Shown here one piece after another: positions 8,046 through 16,263 of a stretch of 33,077 nucleotides of DNA. Every line of letters begins with the position of its first letter. Positions within the stretch are counted from its first letter, which is position 1. Source of the stretch: Porticoccus sp964608185 (GTDB lineage Bacteria > Pseudomonadota > Gammaproteobacteria > Pseudomonadales > Porticoccaceae); contig CAZSMR010000011.1 of assembly GCA_964608185.1 (NCBI GenBank), positions 1-33,077 of the forward strand. Direction: 5' to 3'. A model generated the notes under the pieces. That model worked only from the letters and a program-made list of their open reading frames with translations. It was not told the origin of the DNA and ran no database searches. The translations under genes were made by a program, and so were the position numbers.

Positions 8046-9308
8046 ATGTTTGATAAAAACCAAACTATCAAAAATTTTGATCCTGAAATTTGGGCATCAA
8101 TAGAAAGCGAATCAAAACGTCAGGAAGAGCATATTGAGCTCATTGCTTCTGAAAATTATACTAGCCCCTCTGTAATGGCAGCTCAGGGAACAAAGCTTAC
8201 TAATAAGTATGCCGAAGGCTATCCGAGTAAGCGCTACTATGGTGGATGTGAGTTTGTCGATCAAACAGAAGAGCTTGCTATTGATAGAGCCAAAAAACTT
8301 TTCGGTGTGAAGTTTGCCAACGTCCAGCCCCATTCTGGATCACAAGCAAATTCTGCAGTTTTCTTGGCGCTTTGTTCGGCTGGTGACACTATCTTAGGTA
8401 TGAGCCTAGATGCAGGTGGTCACCTTACTCACGGAGCCAAGCCAAGTTTCTCTGGAAAAATTTATAATGCTGTGCAATATGGTTTAAATCCAGAAACTGG
8501 TTTGGTTGACTATGATGAGGTAGAACGACTAGCGATTGAATCTCGCCCAAAAATGATTATTGCTGGATTCTCTGCTTACTCTGGCATTTTAGACTGGAAA
8601 CGTTTCCGCGAAATTGCTGATAAAGTAGAAGCTTATTTATTGGTTGATATGGCTCATGTAGCAGGACTTGTTGCCGCAGGTGTTTATCCTAGTCCTTTAC
8701 CTTTTGCTGATGTCGTAACATCGACTACACACAAAACACTTCGAGGTCCTCGAGGTGGAATAATTCTGACTAATCGTGAGGATTTAGCCAAAAAATTTAA
8801 CTCTGCTGTTTTCCCAGGGGGACAGGGAGGCCCTTTATGTCATGTGATTGCTGCTAAGGCAGTTTCTTTTAAAGAGGCTATGACAGATGACTTTAAAGTT
8901 TATCAGCGACAAGTATTAAAAAATGCGAAAGCTATGGCAGCTACCTTTATGGAGCGAAACATTAAAATTGTTTCTAGCGGTACTGAAAACCATCTCATGC
9001 TCGTCGATCTTATTGGAAAAGAATATACCGGAAAAGATGCTGATGCAGCCTTGGGTGAGGCATATATAACAGTTAATAAAAATGCTGTACCTAACGATCC
9101 GCGGTCACCTTTTGTCACGTCTGGGTTACGAATAGGCACCCCTGCTATCACAACTCGTGGTTTTACCGAAGCAGAATCAATCGATCTTGCTCACTGGATA
9201 TGCGACGTATTGGACAGCTTAGAGGCTGGAACTTCTGAGACGAAAATTCCCCAAATAAGAGAAAAAGTTCTGGAACTATGCGGCCGATTCCCAGTATATA
9301 GCAAATAA
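8046..9308 (+). CDS. glyA: Serine hydroxymethyltransferase
   Basis: PLP enzyme that converts serine and tetrahydrofolate to glycine and 5,10-methylene-THF, the main source of one-carbon units. The protein is 420 residues from this start. Visible motifs: EEHIELIASENYTS near the N-terminus, RYYGGCEFVD, VDMAHVAGL with Asp201 and His204 contacting PLP, and the Schiff-base lysine Lys230 in STTHKTLRGPRGG. A GTG at 8037 would add three residues (M-I-K). I prefer the ATG at 8046 because family members in related bacteria often begin with Met-Phe; neither start has a good Shine-Dalgarno sequence. glyA followed by nrdR and the rib genes is a common gammaproteobacterial order, but the 127-bp gap and a promoter before nrdR suggest separate transcription. 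Confidence 0.96.
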   Translation: MFDKNQTIKNFDPEIWASIESESKRQEEHIELIASENYTSPSVMAAQGTKLTNKYAEGYPSKRYYGGCEFVDQTEELAIDRAKKLFGVKFANVQPHSGSQANSAVFLALCSAGDTILGMSLDAGGHLTHGAKPSFSGKIYNAVQYGLNPETGLVDYDEVERLAIESRPKMIIAGFSAYSGILDWKRFREIADKVEAYLLVDMAHVAGLVAAGVYPSPLPFADVVTSTTHKTLRGPRGGIILTNREDLAKKFNSAVFPGGQGGPLCHVIAAKAVSFKEAMTDDFKVYQRQVLKNAKAMAATFMERNIKIVSSGTENHLMLVDLIGKEYTGKDADAALGEAYITVNKNAVPNDPRSPFVTSGLRIGTPAITTRGFTEAESIDLAHWICDVLDSLEAGTSETKIPQIREKVLELCGRFPVYSK

Positions 9309-9371
9309 ATACGCCTTATTTGGTGAGAAATTGTCTCTAGCCTCTCTAATCTCGGTGTAATCCTATTCTTT

Positions 9372-9387
9372 TGATCCTGAGGGATCA
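9372..9387. repeat. Inverted repeat TGATCC-TGAG-GGATCA in the nrdR promoter region
   Basis: Six-base arms TGATCC (9372-9377) and GGATCA (9382-9387) around TGAG, in the -35 region of the promoter inferred for nrdR. It has no following T-run, so it reads more like a possible operator than a glyA terminator. It does not resemble the published NrdR box pattern. Confidence 0.35.
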
Positions 9388-9395
9388 TTCCAGTG

Positions 9396-9404
9396 TGATA
9401 TAAT
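9396..9404 (+). promoter_or_regulatory. Extended -10 promoter for the nrdR-rib operon
   Basis: TGATATAAT is an exact extended -10 element (TG-N-TATAAT). No good -35 hexamer is found 16-18 bases upstream, which extended -10 promoters can tolerate. The transcription start would be near 9411, about 25 nt before the nrdR ATG. Confidence 0.6.
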
Positions 9405-9435
9405 TTCATATTATCAATCAAAAGTAGCAACCCCT

Positions 9436-9909
9436 ATGCATTGTCCTTTTTGTAGCGCAGAAGATACTAAAGTGATTGATTCTCGATTAGTCTCGGAGGG
9501 AGATCAGGTGAGACGAAGGCGAGAATGCTTGTCGTGTCGAGAACGGTTCACTACTTATGAATTAGCTGAGTTAGTTATGCCTCGAGTAATTAAAAGTGAC
9601 GACACACGCGAACCTTTTGATGAAAAAAAGCTAAGAGCAGGGCTTCTCAGAGCTCTCGAGAAACGGCCTGTTGGCATTGATAAAATTGAAGACGCTATAT
9701 CACATATTCAGCATAATCTTAGAGCAACAGGTGAAAGAGAAATAACCTCTAGGATGGTGGGAGAAAGAGTTATGTCCGAACTCAGAGAATTAGATGAAGT
9801 GGCCTATGTTCGCTTTGCTTCTGTCTATAGAAGCTTTCAGGACCTTAGTGAATTCCGCGCAGAACTTGATCGATTGGAAAGCAAAGGGCCAAAAGGTAGC
9901 AAGGATTAA
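9436..9909 (+). CDS. nrdR: Transcriptional repressor NrdR
   Basis: Nucleotide-sensing repressor of ribonucleotide reductase genes. At 157 residues it is a standard-length NrdR. The N-terminal zinc ribbon has Cys3, Cys6, Cys31 and Cys34 (CPFC ... CLSC), and is followed by an ATP-cone domain (about 49-139) beginning MPRVIKSDDTREPFDEKKL. The ATG at 9436 directly encodes MHCPFC, the invariant start of the family. No ribonucleotide reductase gene lies in the window, so its targets are elsewhere. ribD begins 6 bp after the stop, making this the first gene of the riboflavin operon, an arrangement widely seen in proteobacteria. Confidence 0.97.
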   Translation: MHCPFCSAEDTKVIDSRLVSEGDQVRRRRECLSCRERFTTYELAELVMPRVIKSDDTREPFDEKKLRAGLLRALEKRPVGIDKIEDAISHIQHNLRATGEREITSRMVGERVMSELRELDEVAYVRFASVYRSFQDLSEFRAELDRLESKGPKGSKD

Positions 9910-9915
9910 CTTCAA

Positions 9916-11061
9916 ATGGTAAGTATTCATCACTCAAACAGTCATGACTTCGAGTTTATGGCTAAAGCACTTAAATTGGCTGCCAAGGGTAAAAATACCT
10001 GTATGCCAAATCCAGCTGTGGGCTGTATTATTTCGAAGAATGGAAGAATTATAGGTGAGGGCTGGCATGAAAAATCTGGCGAAGATCATGCCGAAGTCAG
10101 CGCTCTTAAATCCCTCAATAGCTCAGCTAAAGGATCCACGGTCTATGTTACGCTAGAGCCGTGCAGCTATCATGGACGAACAGGTTCATGTGTGGATATG
10201 CTCATAAAATCCGGGGTCTCTAGAGTGGTGTTTGGTATGACAGACCCTAATCCAAAAGTCTGCGGACAAGGTATTATGGAGTTGGAAAAAGCTGGGATTT
10301 TAGTGGAAGGCCCAATACTGGAATCTGAGGCTCAGCACTTAAATCGGGGATACATTAAAAGACATCAGGATGGCCTACCCTGGTTAACTATTAAGATGGC
10401 TATGAGTATAGATGGCCGGACTGCAATGAGTGATGGCAAAAGTCAATGGATTACAGGCATATATGCTCGTGAAGATGTTCAAAAAATACGGGCTGAGAGT
10501 TGCGCTATTATTACAGGTATAGGTACCATCTTGCAGGATGATCCTTCTTTGACAGTGAGGTATAAAAAGTCAGAAAAAATTTCTCGATTAAAAGATGCCT
10601 CGAAATCTCTTAATTCATTGCCTCTCAAGCAACCATTGAGGGTGGTGGTAGATAGTGAGCTTAAATTGCCAGAAAACGCAAAGATTTTGTCGAGCCCAGG
10701 ACACGTATTAATTGCTTCAGCTATTGCTGGACAAACCTTTACTTCAGCGCAACTCGATACTGTATGTCTTGCAAATAGAGAAGGAAAAGTTGATCTTTTA
10801 AAGCTAATAAAAATATTGGCAGAGAAAGAATGTAATAATGTTCTGATTGAGTCAGGACCAACGTTAGCTGGTGCATTTATGCAAATGGGGTTGGTGGATG
10901 AACTTATAATCTACATGGCACCCAAACTATTGGGGAATATATCCAGACCATTATTATGCTTACCATTTATCCATTTAGCTCAGGGTATAAAGTTAGATAT
11001 AAAAGATACAAGATTAGTTGGTGAAGATATACGCATAACTGCCCAAGTAAGAAAAAACTAA
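9916..11061 (+). CDS. ribD: Bifunctional riboflavin deaminase/reductase RibD
   Basis: Catalyses two steps of riboflavin synthesis: deamination of the pyrimidine product of GTP cyclohydrolase II, then NADPH reduction of its ribosyl side chain. 381 residues. The N-terminal deaminase domain (about 10-150) carries HAE (His58, Glu60) and the zinc cysteines in PCSYHGRTGSC (Cys83, Cys92). The C-terminal reductase domain (about 155-381) starts at LPWLTIKMAMSIDGRTAMSDG and contains QWITG and the glycine-rich LIESGPTLAGAF. It is the second gene of the operon, 6 bp from nrdR and 28 bp before ribE. Confidence 0.97.
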   Translation: MVSIHHSNSHDFEFMAKALKLAAKGKNTCMPNPAVGCIISKNGRIIGEGWHEKSGEDHAEVSALKSLNSSAKGSTVYVTLEPCSYHGRTGSCVDMLIKSGVSRVVFGMTDPNPKVCGQGIMELEKAGILVEGPILESEAQHLNRGYIKRHQDGLPWLTIKMAMSIDGRTAMSDGKSQWITGIYAREDVQKIRAESCAIITGIGTILQDDPSLTVRYKKSEKISRLKDASKSLNSLPLKQPLRVVVDSELKLPENAKILSSPGHVLIASAIAGQTFTSAQLDTVCLANREGKVDLLKLIKILAEKECNNVLIESGPTLAGAFMQMGLVDELIIYMAPKLLGNISRPLLCLPFIHLAQGIKLDIKDTRLVGEDIRITAQVRKN

Positions 11062-11089
11062 ATATTTTAATAGAGAGAATTAGTAAATT

Positions 11090-11698
11090 ATGTTTACCGG
11101 CATTATAGAGGAAGTTGGTGAGATTATAGCTCTGAATTTTTGCAAGGGCGACGTTAAGCTGCGAGTAAAAACCAATAGTCTAGACTCATCAAAAATGCAG
11201 CTCGGCGACAGCATAGCAACAAATGGTGTCTGTCTAACAATTGCAGCTTTATTTGATGATGGTTATGAATCAGACGTTTCATCAGAAACGTTATCTGTGA
11301 CATCTATTGGAAGCTGGAGTATCGGCACTAAGGTGAATCTTGAGCGTGCGTTAACTATAGATGTAAGACTAGGAGGTCATTTGGTTCTTGGCCATATAGA
11401 CGGCATAGGTGAGATTGTAAGCCGTTTTCCAGATGCTCGTTCTGAGCGTTTTCGGTTGCGAGCGCCTGATATGCTAGCTAAGTATATTGCACAAAAAGGG
11501 TCAATAACTGTTGATGGAGTCAGCCTTACAGTCAATAAGGTTGATGGTGCAGAGTTTGAACTAAATATCGTGCCATATACTTTAGAGCATACCGTCATGA
11601 GTACCTACCAGTCGGGCTCTAAAGTTAACTTGGAAGTAGACGTTATTGCACGTTATGTTGAGAGATTGATGCTCGGAGATGCCGCAGCTGACACTTAG
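11090..11698 (+). CDS. ribE: Riboflavin synthase alpha chain
   Basis: Final enzyme of the pathway: dismutation of two 6,7-dimethyl-8-ribityllumazine molecules to riboflavin. The 202 residues form two tandem lumazine-binding domains. The first begins MFTGIIEEVGEI and has NGVCLTI; the second, from about 98, begins HLVLGHIDG and has VDGVSLTVNKV. This internal duplication and the MFTGI start define the family. The C-terminal tail (YVERLMLGDAAADT) is the usual trimerisation helix region. In E. coli nomenclature this gene is ribC; I use ribE as in most other proteobacteria. It lies between ribD and ribBA with short gaps of about 30 bp. Confidence 0.96.
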   Translation: MFTGIIEEVGEIIALNFCKGDVKLRVKTNSLDSSKMQLGDSIATNGVCLTIAALFDDGYESDVSSETLSVTSIGSWSIGTKVNLERALTIDVRLGGHLVLGHIDGIGEIVSRFPDARSERFRLRAPDMLAKYIAQKGSITVDGVSLTVNKVDGAEFELNIVPYTLEHTVMSTYQSGSKVNLEVDVIARYVERLMLGDAAADT

Positions 11699-11729
11699 TA
11701 TTTTTTATTATTTAGATTAGAGAATAGGT

Positions 11730-12833
11730 ATGTTGATTAATAGTATTGAAGAAATAGTTGAAGATATACGTCAAGGTAAGATGGTTATCCTTATGGACGA
11801 TGAGAATCGTGAAAATGAAGGTGATTTAGTAATGGCTGCAACAATGGTGAGGCCAGAAGATATAAATTTTATGGCGACTAATGGGCGCGGGCTTATATGC
11901 TTAACACTGACAGAACAGAGATGTCGACAATTAAATTTGCCTTTGATGGTTAGTGTTAACAAAGCTAGTCGTGCCACTAATTTCACTGTATCTATTGAAG
12001 CTGCTAGTGGTGTAACTACTGGAATATCTGCTGCGGATCGTGCTCGAACAGTTCGTGCAGCGGTGGCTGATAGTGCATGCCAAAAAGATATTGTTCAGCC
12101 AGGCCATATATTTCCTTTGCAGGCAGAGGCTGGTGGTGTCTTGTGTCGAGCTGGTCATACCGAAGCTGGATGTGATCTAGCTAGAATAGCTGGACTAGAG
12201 TCAGCTGCAGTAATTGTTGAAATTATGAATGAAGATGGCACGATGGCTCGCCGCAATGACCTTGATGTTTTTGCAAAAAAACACGACCTAAAAATAGGAA
12301 CGATTGCAGATTTAATTCACTATAGATTGGTGACTGAAAAAACTATTAATTGTATTAGTGAACGAGAGATCTCTACACGATATGGAAATTTTTTACTACA
12401 TACTTATTTAGATACAGTACGTAACGAAAAGCACTTTGCTTTAGTTATGGGTAATATTTCTGAGGGTGAACCTCCGCTAGTCAGGGTGCATATTAATAAA
12501 TCAGCCAGAGATTTATTTGGTATTGAGTCCCCTGGGGGGTATAAAAACTGGACCTTATCGGCGGCAATGGAGAAAGTTGCAGAAGAAAAACGAGGAGTCG
12601 TAGTTTTTCTTTATTATCCAGAAGATGCAGATGATATAGATTTTGGTATTGATGAAATGATAAGCCCAACACCTAAAAAAGCTAGCGATGTTGTTTATCA
12701 ACAAGTAGGCACAGGTTCACAAATTTTAATGAATCTTGGCGTACATAAAATGAGATTACTTAGTGCACCGTTTAGATTTATAGCGATTTCTGGATTTGAT
12801 CTAGAGGTAGTAGAATATATAAGTTGTGAGTAG
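11730..12833 (+). CDS. ribBA: DHBP synthase with a degenerate GTP cyclohydrolase II domain (RibBA-type)
   Basis: Makes 3,4-dihydroxy-2-butanone 4-phosphate, the four-carbon unit of the lumazine ring, from ribulose 5-phosphate. Residues 1 to about 200 are a complete RibB domain: DDENRENEGD (23-32), GVTTGISAADRARTVRAA, GHIFPLQAEAGGVLCRAGHTEA. Residues about 205-367 align with GTP cyclohydrolase II, but the zinc ligands are gone: where RibA has HSECLTGDSLFSIRCDC, this protein has VHINKSARDLFGIESPGGY, with no cysteine. So the C-terminal half should not hydrolyse GTP. This is consistent with a separate intact ribA at 15631. Such fusions with an inactive second domain are familiar in pseudomonads and relatives; whether the domain is regulatory is unknown. 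Confidence 0.92.
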   Translation: MLINSIEEIVEDIRQGKMVILMDDENRENEGDLVMAATMVRPEDINFMATNGRGLICLTLTEQRCRQLNLPLMVSVNKASRATNFTVSIEAASGVTTGISAADRARTVRAAVADSACQKDIVQPGHIFPLQAEAGGVLCRAGHTEAGCDLARIAGLESAAVIVEIMNEDGTMARRNDLDVFAKKHDLKIGTIADLIHYRLVTEKTINCISEREISTRYGNFLLHTYLDTVRNEKHFALVMGNISEGEPPLVRVHINKSARDLFGIESPGGYKNWTLSAAMEKVAEEKRGVVVFLYYPEDADDIDFGIDEMISPTPKKASDVVYQQVGTGSQILMNLGVHKMRLLSAPFRFIAISGFDLEVVEYISCE

Positions 12834-12895
12834 CTTTTTACTCTGAATGATTAATATAAGTAAAGAGTTTTCTATCATATATCGGGAGTCCAAAA

Positions 12896-13447
12896 ATGAC
12901 TAAATCTAGTCCTAGTAAGGATAACTTTAAAGCAAAAAAGACTCATACAATTGAAACTCGTATCGCTATAGTAGCAGCTAGGTGGAATTCTAATATCACC
13001 GATAATCTTGTTGAGGGAGCACAAATTGTATTGAGAAATGCCGGTGTTCATAAAAAAAATATTGATTTATTTAGAGTGCCTGGCGCCTTTGAGTTACCTC
13101 TTGCTTGTCAAAAAATCGCCCAGAAAAAATCAGCTGTTTCAGTAAGCAATGAAAGCAAGCATACAAACACTTATGATGGAATTATTGCTCTTGGATGTGT
13201 TATTCGCGGAGGGACACCGCATTTTGATTACATATGTAAAGAAACTTCCAGAGGGCTTGGTGAAGTTGCCTTAAAGAGCAACATACCAGTTGGTTTTGGT
13301 CTATTAACCACAGATGACTCAGAGCAGGCTGTGTATCGTTCTTATGTAAAAAATCCCGATACAGCGATATCTCCGCTATATAGCAATAAAGGAAAAGAAG
13401 CAGCAGATGCTGTACTAGAAATGATCAATTTATTTCGCGACTTATAG
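12896..13447 (+). CDS. ribH: 6,7-dimethyl-8-ribityllumazine synthase
   Basis: Condenses the ribityl pyrimidine with DHBP to form lumazine, the substrate of RibE; family members form icosahedral or decameric shells. 183 residues, compared with about 156 in E. coli. Visible motifs: VARWN-type start of the core (AARWNSNI), VPGAFELPLA, ALGCVIRGGTPHFDYI with catalytic His109, Arg148 and the NKGKEAA loop (Lys165). The extra length is an N-terminal basic tail of about 20 residues plus two insertions, about 78-92 (polar, SVSNESKHTNT) and about 152-162 (NPDTAISPLYS). Both lie outside the motif cores. GGGAG precedes the ATG by 8 bases. Confidence 0.95.
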   Translation: MTKSSPSKDNFKAKKTHTIETRIAIVAARWNSNITDNLVEGAQIVLRNAGVHKKNIDLFRVPGAFELPLACQKIAQKKSAVSVSNESKHTNTYDGIIALGCVIRGGTPHFDYICKETSRGLGEVALKSNIPVGFGLLTTDDSEQAVYRSYVKNPDTAISPLYSNKGKEAADAVLEMINLFRDL

Positions 13448-13456
13448 GAAGCCCTG

Positions 13457-13900
13457 ATGTTTTTGCCCTCTACTCGAAAAAAAGCTAGAGAGCTTTTAGT
13501 TCAAGCTCTCTATCAATGGTCAGTTTCTGGTACTGAAGTCAGCTCTATAGAGCTAGAATTTGAAGCTAATAATAATATGAAAAAGGTGGATACCGAATTT
13601 TTTAAAGAATTACTATACGGTATACCAAATAAATTAGATGAGGTGGACGCTAGTTACGAAAAACATCTTGACCGTGAATCAAAGAGCCTAGATTTTGTAT
13701 CGAAGGCTCTTTTGAGAATAGGTTGTTATGAGTTATGTTTTCGAATTGATGTGCCGTATAAAGTAGTAATTAATGAGGCAGTAAATTTAGCTAAAAAATT
13801 TGGCCCGACTGATACTTATAAGTACATAAACGGAATTCTTGATAAGACTGCTCTCGAAAAACGTACTATTGAAATTAATAGTGAGAAAAATATTAAGTAA
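13457..13900 (+). CDS. nusB: Transcription antitermination factor NusB
   Basis: RNA-binding component of the rRNA antitermination complex (with NusE/S10, NusA and NusG). 147 residues, the normal size, all helical in character. Family signatures: RKKARELLVQALYQW at the N-terminus, then LLRIGCYELCFRIDVPYKVVINEAVNLAKKF in the C-terminal half and YKYINGILDK. It starts 9 bp after ribH, the usual ribH-nusB linkage in bacteria, with an AGGAAG-type ribosome-binding site overlapping the end of ribH. Confidence 0.96.
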   Translation: MFLPSTRKKARELLVQALYQWSVSGTEVSSIELEFEANNNMKKVDTEFFKELLYGIPNKLDEVDASYEKHLDRESKSLDFVSKALLRIGCYELCFRIDVPYKVVINEAVNLAKKFGPTDTYKYINGILDKTALEKRTIEINSEKNIK

Positions 13901-14000
13901 TATTTTTTTAGATCACATAAAAATAGTCTGACTACATAGTAGTTTTGGTATTTGCAATTATATCTAAATAGTTAAAAGTAAAATCTATGAGTTTTAAAAA

Positions 14001-14975
14001 GTGCCATTAAATGAGTTTTCAATAATAAGAAAATATTTTTCTTCTTTAGGTAAAAGTAAAGGAGTCTATCTAGGGGTTGGAGATGATTGCGCTGTTTTAA
14101 ATATACCTTCAGGCAAACAGCTAGTGACTACTGTAGATACATTAGTTGAGAATGTACATTTTCCAAAAAACTCTTCTCCAGGTGATATTGCTCAGCGTTC
14201 GCTTAGAGTAAGTCTTAGTGATATTGCGGCTATGGGAGCAGATCCACATTGGTTTACTTTAGCATTAACTCTCCCAAAAGCAGACGAGAGCTGGCTGCAC
14301 CAATTTTCCCAATCATTACATAGTGATGCTCTAAAATTTGGTTGCGCTCTAGTTGGTGGCGATACGACATCAGGCTCTTTGTCGGTAACTATTCAGGTAT
14401 TTGGGACTGTTCTTAAAGACAAGGCTATAAAGCGAAGTGGTGCTCAAGAAGAAGATAGTATCTATGTAACAGGCTCTCTTGGTGAGGCTGCAGCAGCAAT
14501 TTCTTTTTTTGAAAATCCCCCTGACCCTGCAAATAGTAAATTGATGGATCTACATGAGAGGCTTGCGACGAGGTTTTTCAGACCAGAGCCAAGAATCAAG
14601 GAAGGTTTGCTCTTGCAAAATATTGCAACTGCAGCTATTGATGTTTCAGATGGTTTAATTGCAGATCTTGGTCATATCGTTAAATCCTCGGGTTTAGGCG
14701 CCAATATAGAGTTCGAGCGCATTCCTTACTCAACTAGGCTAATGGATATAGCAGACAAAAATTCTATCCAAGATTGGGTCTTGTCCGGTGGTGACGATTA
14801 TGAGTTATGCTTCACTGTACCAAAAAAACATCTTAATCATTTAGAGGCTATGATAAGAAGCGGGAAACTGGAGGCATATTTTATTGGGAATGTATCAAAA
14901 AATCCCGGAGTGCGTTGCTATGACGTCCATGGAAAATTGTTAGAAACGATAAAAACTGGATACCAGCATTTTTAA
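14001..14975 (+). CDS. thiL: Thiamine-monophosphate kinase
   Basis: Phosphorylates thiamine monophosphate to thiamine diphosphate, the active cofactor. 324 residues, AIR-synthase-like fold. Motifs: EFSIIRKYFSSL at the N-terminus, GVGDDCAVL (metal/ATP binding), VTTVDTLVENVHF, SLSDIAAMGADPHW, GGDTTSG, AIDVSDGLIADLGHI and SGGDDYELCFTV. The start is GTG at 14001; an ATG eleven bases later is out of frame, and GTG gives the expected family N-terminus. A 100-bp gap separates it from nusB and holds no obvious terminator. nusB-thiL-pgpA order is conserved in gammaproteobacteria. Confidence 0.96.
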   Translation: MPLNEFSIIRKYFSSLGKSKGVYLGVGDDCAVLNIPSGKQLVTTVDTLVENVHFPKNSSPGDIAQRSLRVSLSDIAAMGADPHWFTLALTLPKADESWLHQFSQSLHSDALKFGCALVGGDTTSGSLSVTIQVFGTVLKDKAIKRSGAQEEDSIYVTGSLGEAAAAISFFENPPDPANSKLMDLHERLATRFFRPEPRIKEGLLLQNIATAAIDVSDGLIADLGHIVKSSGLGANIEFERIPYSTRLMDIADKNSIQDWVLSGGDDYELCFTVPKKHLNHLEAMIRSGKLEAYFIGNVSKNPGVRCYDVHGKLLETIKTGYQHF

Positions 14976-15037
14976 AACACTTATTCCATAATATTGGCAG
15001 ACAAAAATAAAGTATTACAAAGGATAGAGATTATTAA

Positions 15038-15520
15038 ATGAATGTAGTTAACCCAACTTTTTTACAGCTACTAAGTAAACCAATTCACCTGCTTGCATTT
15101 GGTTTTGGGAGTGGTTTATTTTCCAGAGCTCCAGGAACAGCGGGGACTTTAGTAGGGGTTTTATTTTGGTTTTTTTTGGTAGATTTACCTCTAACTAGCT
15201 ATCTTACAGTAGTATTAATTGCAGCTTTAGTTGGGATTTATATATGCGGTAAAACCGCTACCGACTTGGCCACCCATGACCATGGGGGTATTGTTTGGGA
15301 TGAAATAGTAGGAGTTTTGTTAGCTATGTCTATAATTCCAGTTACTTGGACTTGGGTGATCTCGAGTTTTTTATTATTTAGGCTGCTTGATATATGGAAG
15401 CCTTGGCCTATTAGTTGGCTAGATAAGAATATAGGAGGCGGCATTGGTATTATGATAGATGACATGCTGGCTGGTGCTTTTACCTTGGCAATTTTGTATT
15501 TAGTAGTTGAGATCTTATAA
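15038..15520 (+). CDS. pgpA: Phosphatidylglycerophosphatase A
   Basis: Inner-membrane lipid phosphatase that converts phosphatidylglycerophosphate to phosphatidylglycerol. 160 residues. Recognised from GSGLFSRAPGTAGTLVGV near the N-terminus, the acidic motif HDHGGIVWDEIVGV, RLLDIWKPWPISWLD and GIGIMIDDMLAGA; the conserved acidic residues in these motifs are the metal/phosphate site of the family. Several hydrophobic helices separate them. It follows thiL by 62 bp with an AAGGA ribosome-binding site. Confidence 0.95.
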   Translation: MNVVNPTFLQLLSKPIHLLAFGFGSGLFSRAPGTAGTLVGVLFWFFLVDLPLTSYLTVVLIAALVGIYICGKTATDLATHDHGGIVWDEIVGVLLAMSIIPVTWTWVISSFLLFRLLDIWKPWPISWLDKNIGGGIGIMIDDMLAGAFTLAILYLVVEIL

Positions 15521-15566
15521 CCTCATAAGTTTTTTATTAACCTAAGTGATTACAGATCTAAAGTTC

Positions 15567-15594
15567 TTTACTCATTATCAATCATAGTTAAAAT
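15567..15594 (+). promoter_or_regulatory. Possible sigma-70 promoter for ribA-hisF
   Basis: TTTACT (15567-15572), a 16-bp spacer, then TAAAAT (15589-15594), in the 110-bp gap after pgpA. The match is moderate. A small inverted repeat AACCG/CGGTT (15595-15599, 15610-15614) followed by TTTTATTT lies at the expected transcription start and could instead be a weak terminator for pgpA. Confidence 0.35.
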
Positions 15595-15630
15595 AACCGT
15601 CCTAAAAATCGGTTTTATTTGGAGTAAATT

Positions 15631-16224
15631 GTGGCAGTAAATTTTATACAGAACTCTCAGCTTCCAACACGATGGGGTATGTTCCAACTACACGGTTTTT
15701 ATGATGATATTGATGAAAAAGAACATATCGTTCTCTCACTTGGATCAATGTCTACTGTAGACCCTGTTTTGGTAAGAATCCATTCTGAGTGCTTAACAGG
15801 AGATTCTTTGTTTAGTATTCGTTGTGATTGCGGGTCTCAGCTAGAAGAAGCTATGCGCATAATTGCGCAAGAGGGAAGAGGCGCCGTACTGTATTTACGT
15901 CAAGAAGGTAGAGGAATTGGACTTCTTAATAAAATAAAAGCATACCACCTACAAGATGAGGGTGCAGACACTGTCGAGGCAAATGAACAGTTGGGCTTTG
16001 ATCCAGATATTAGAGACTACAGTATGTGCGGACCTATTCTTAAGCATTTCGGTGTTACTAAAGTGAGACTGCTAACAAATAACCCTAAAAAAGTTCAGGC
16101 ATTAAAAGAGATTGGAGTTACTGTTTCAGAGAGAATTTCGTTACAGGTAGGGGAAAACCCTCATAATGAGGCCTATCTGGCTGTGAAAGCAGGAAAATTA
16201 GGACATCTGTTCGATAAAAAATAG
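15631..16224 (+). CDS. ribA: GTP cyclohydrolase II
   Basis: First committed enzyme of riboflavin synthesis: opens the GTP ring, releasing formate and pyrophosphate. 197 residues, matching stand-alone RibA. The zinc cysteines are all present: Cys54, Cys65 and Cys67 in SECLTGDSLFSIRCDCG. The active-site segment YLRQEGRGIGLLNKIKAYHLQ and the C-terminal RLLTNNPKKVQALKE are intact. The start is GTG at 15631 with GGAG ten bases upstream. This intact copy supplies the activity that the degenerate domain of RibBA lacks. It is separated from the main rib run by nusB, thiL and pgpA, with its own likely promoter. Confidence 0.97.
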   Translation: MAVNFIQNSQLPTRWGMFQLHGFYDDIDEKEHIVLSLGSMSTVDPVLVRIHSECLTGDSLFSIRCDCGSQLEEAMRIIAQEGRGAVLYLRQEGRGIGLLNKIKAYHLQDEGADTVEANEQLGFDPDIRDYSMCGPILKHFGVTKVRLLTNNPKKVQALKEIGVTVSERISLQVGENPHNEAYLAVKAGKLGHLFDKK

Positions 16225-16263
16225 TATTTTACTTCAGAAAACAGGTTGAATTAAGGTTAATTT

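Noticed and set aside
9305..9436. FMN riboswitch for the rib operon, or an NrdR box
   Set aside because: None of the conserved FMN-element blocks can be found before ribD, ribBA or nrdR, and the dyad at 9372-9387 does not fit the NrdR box pattern.
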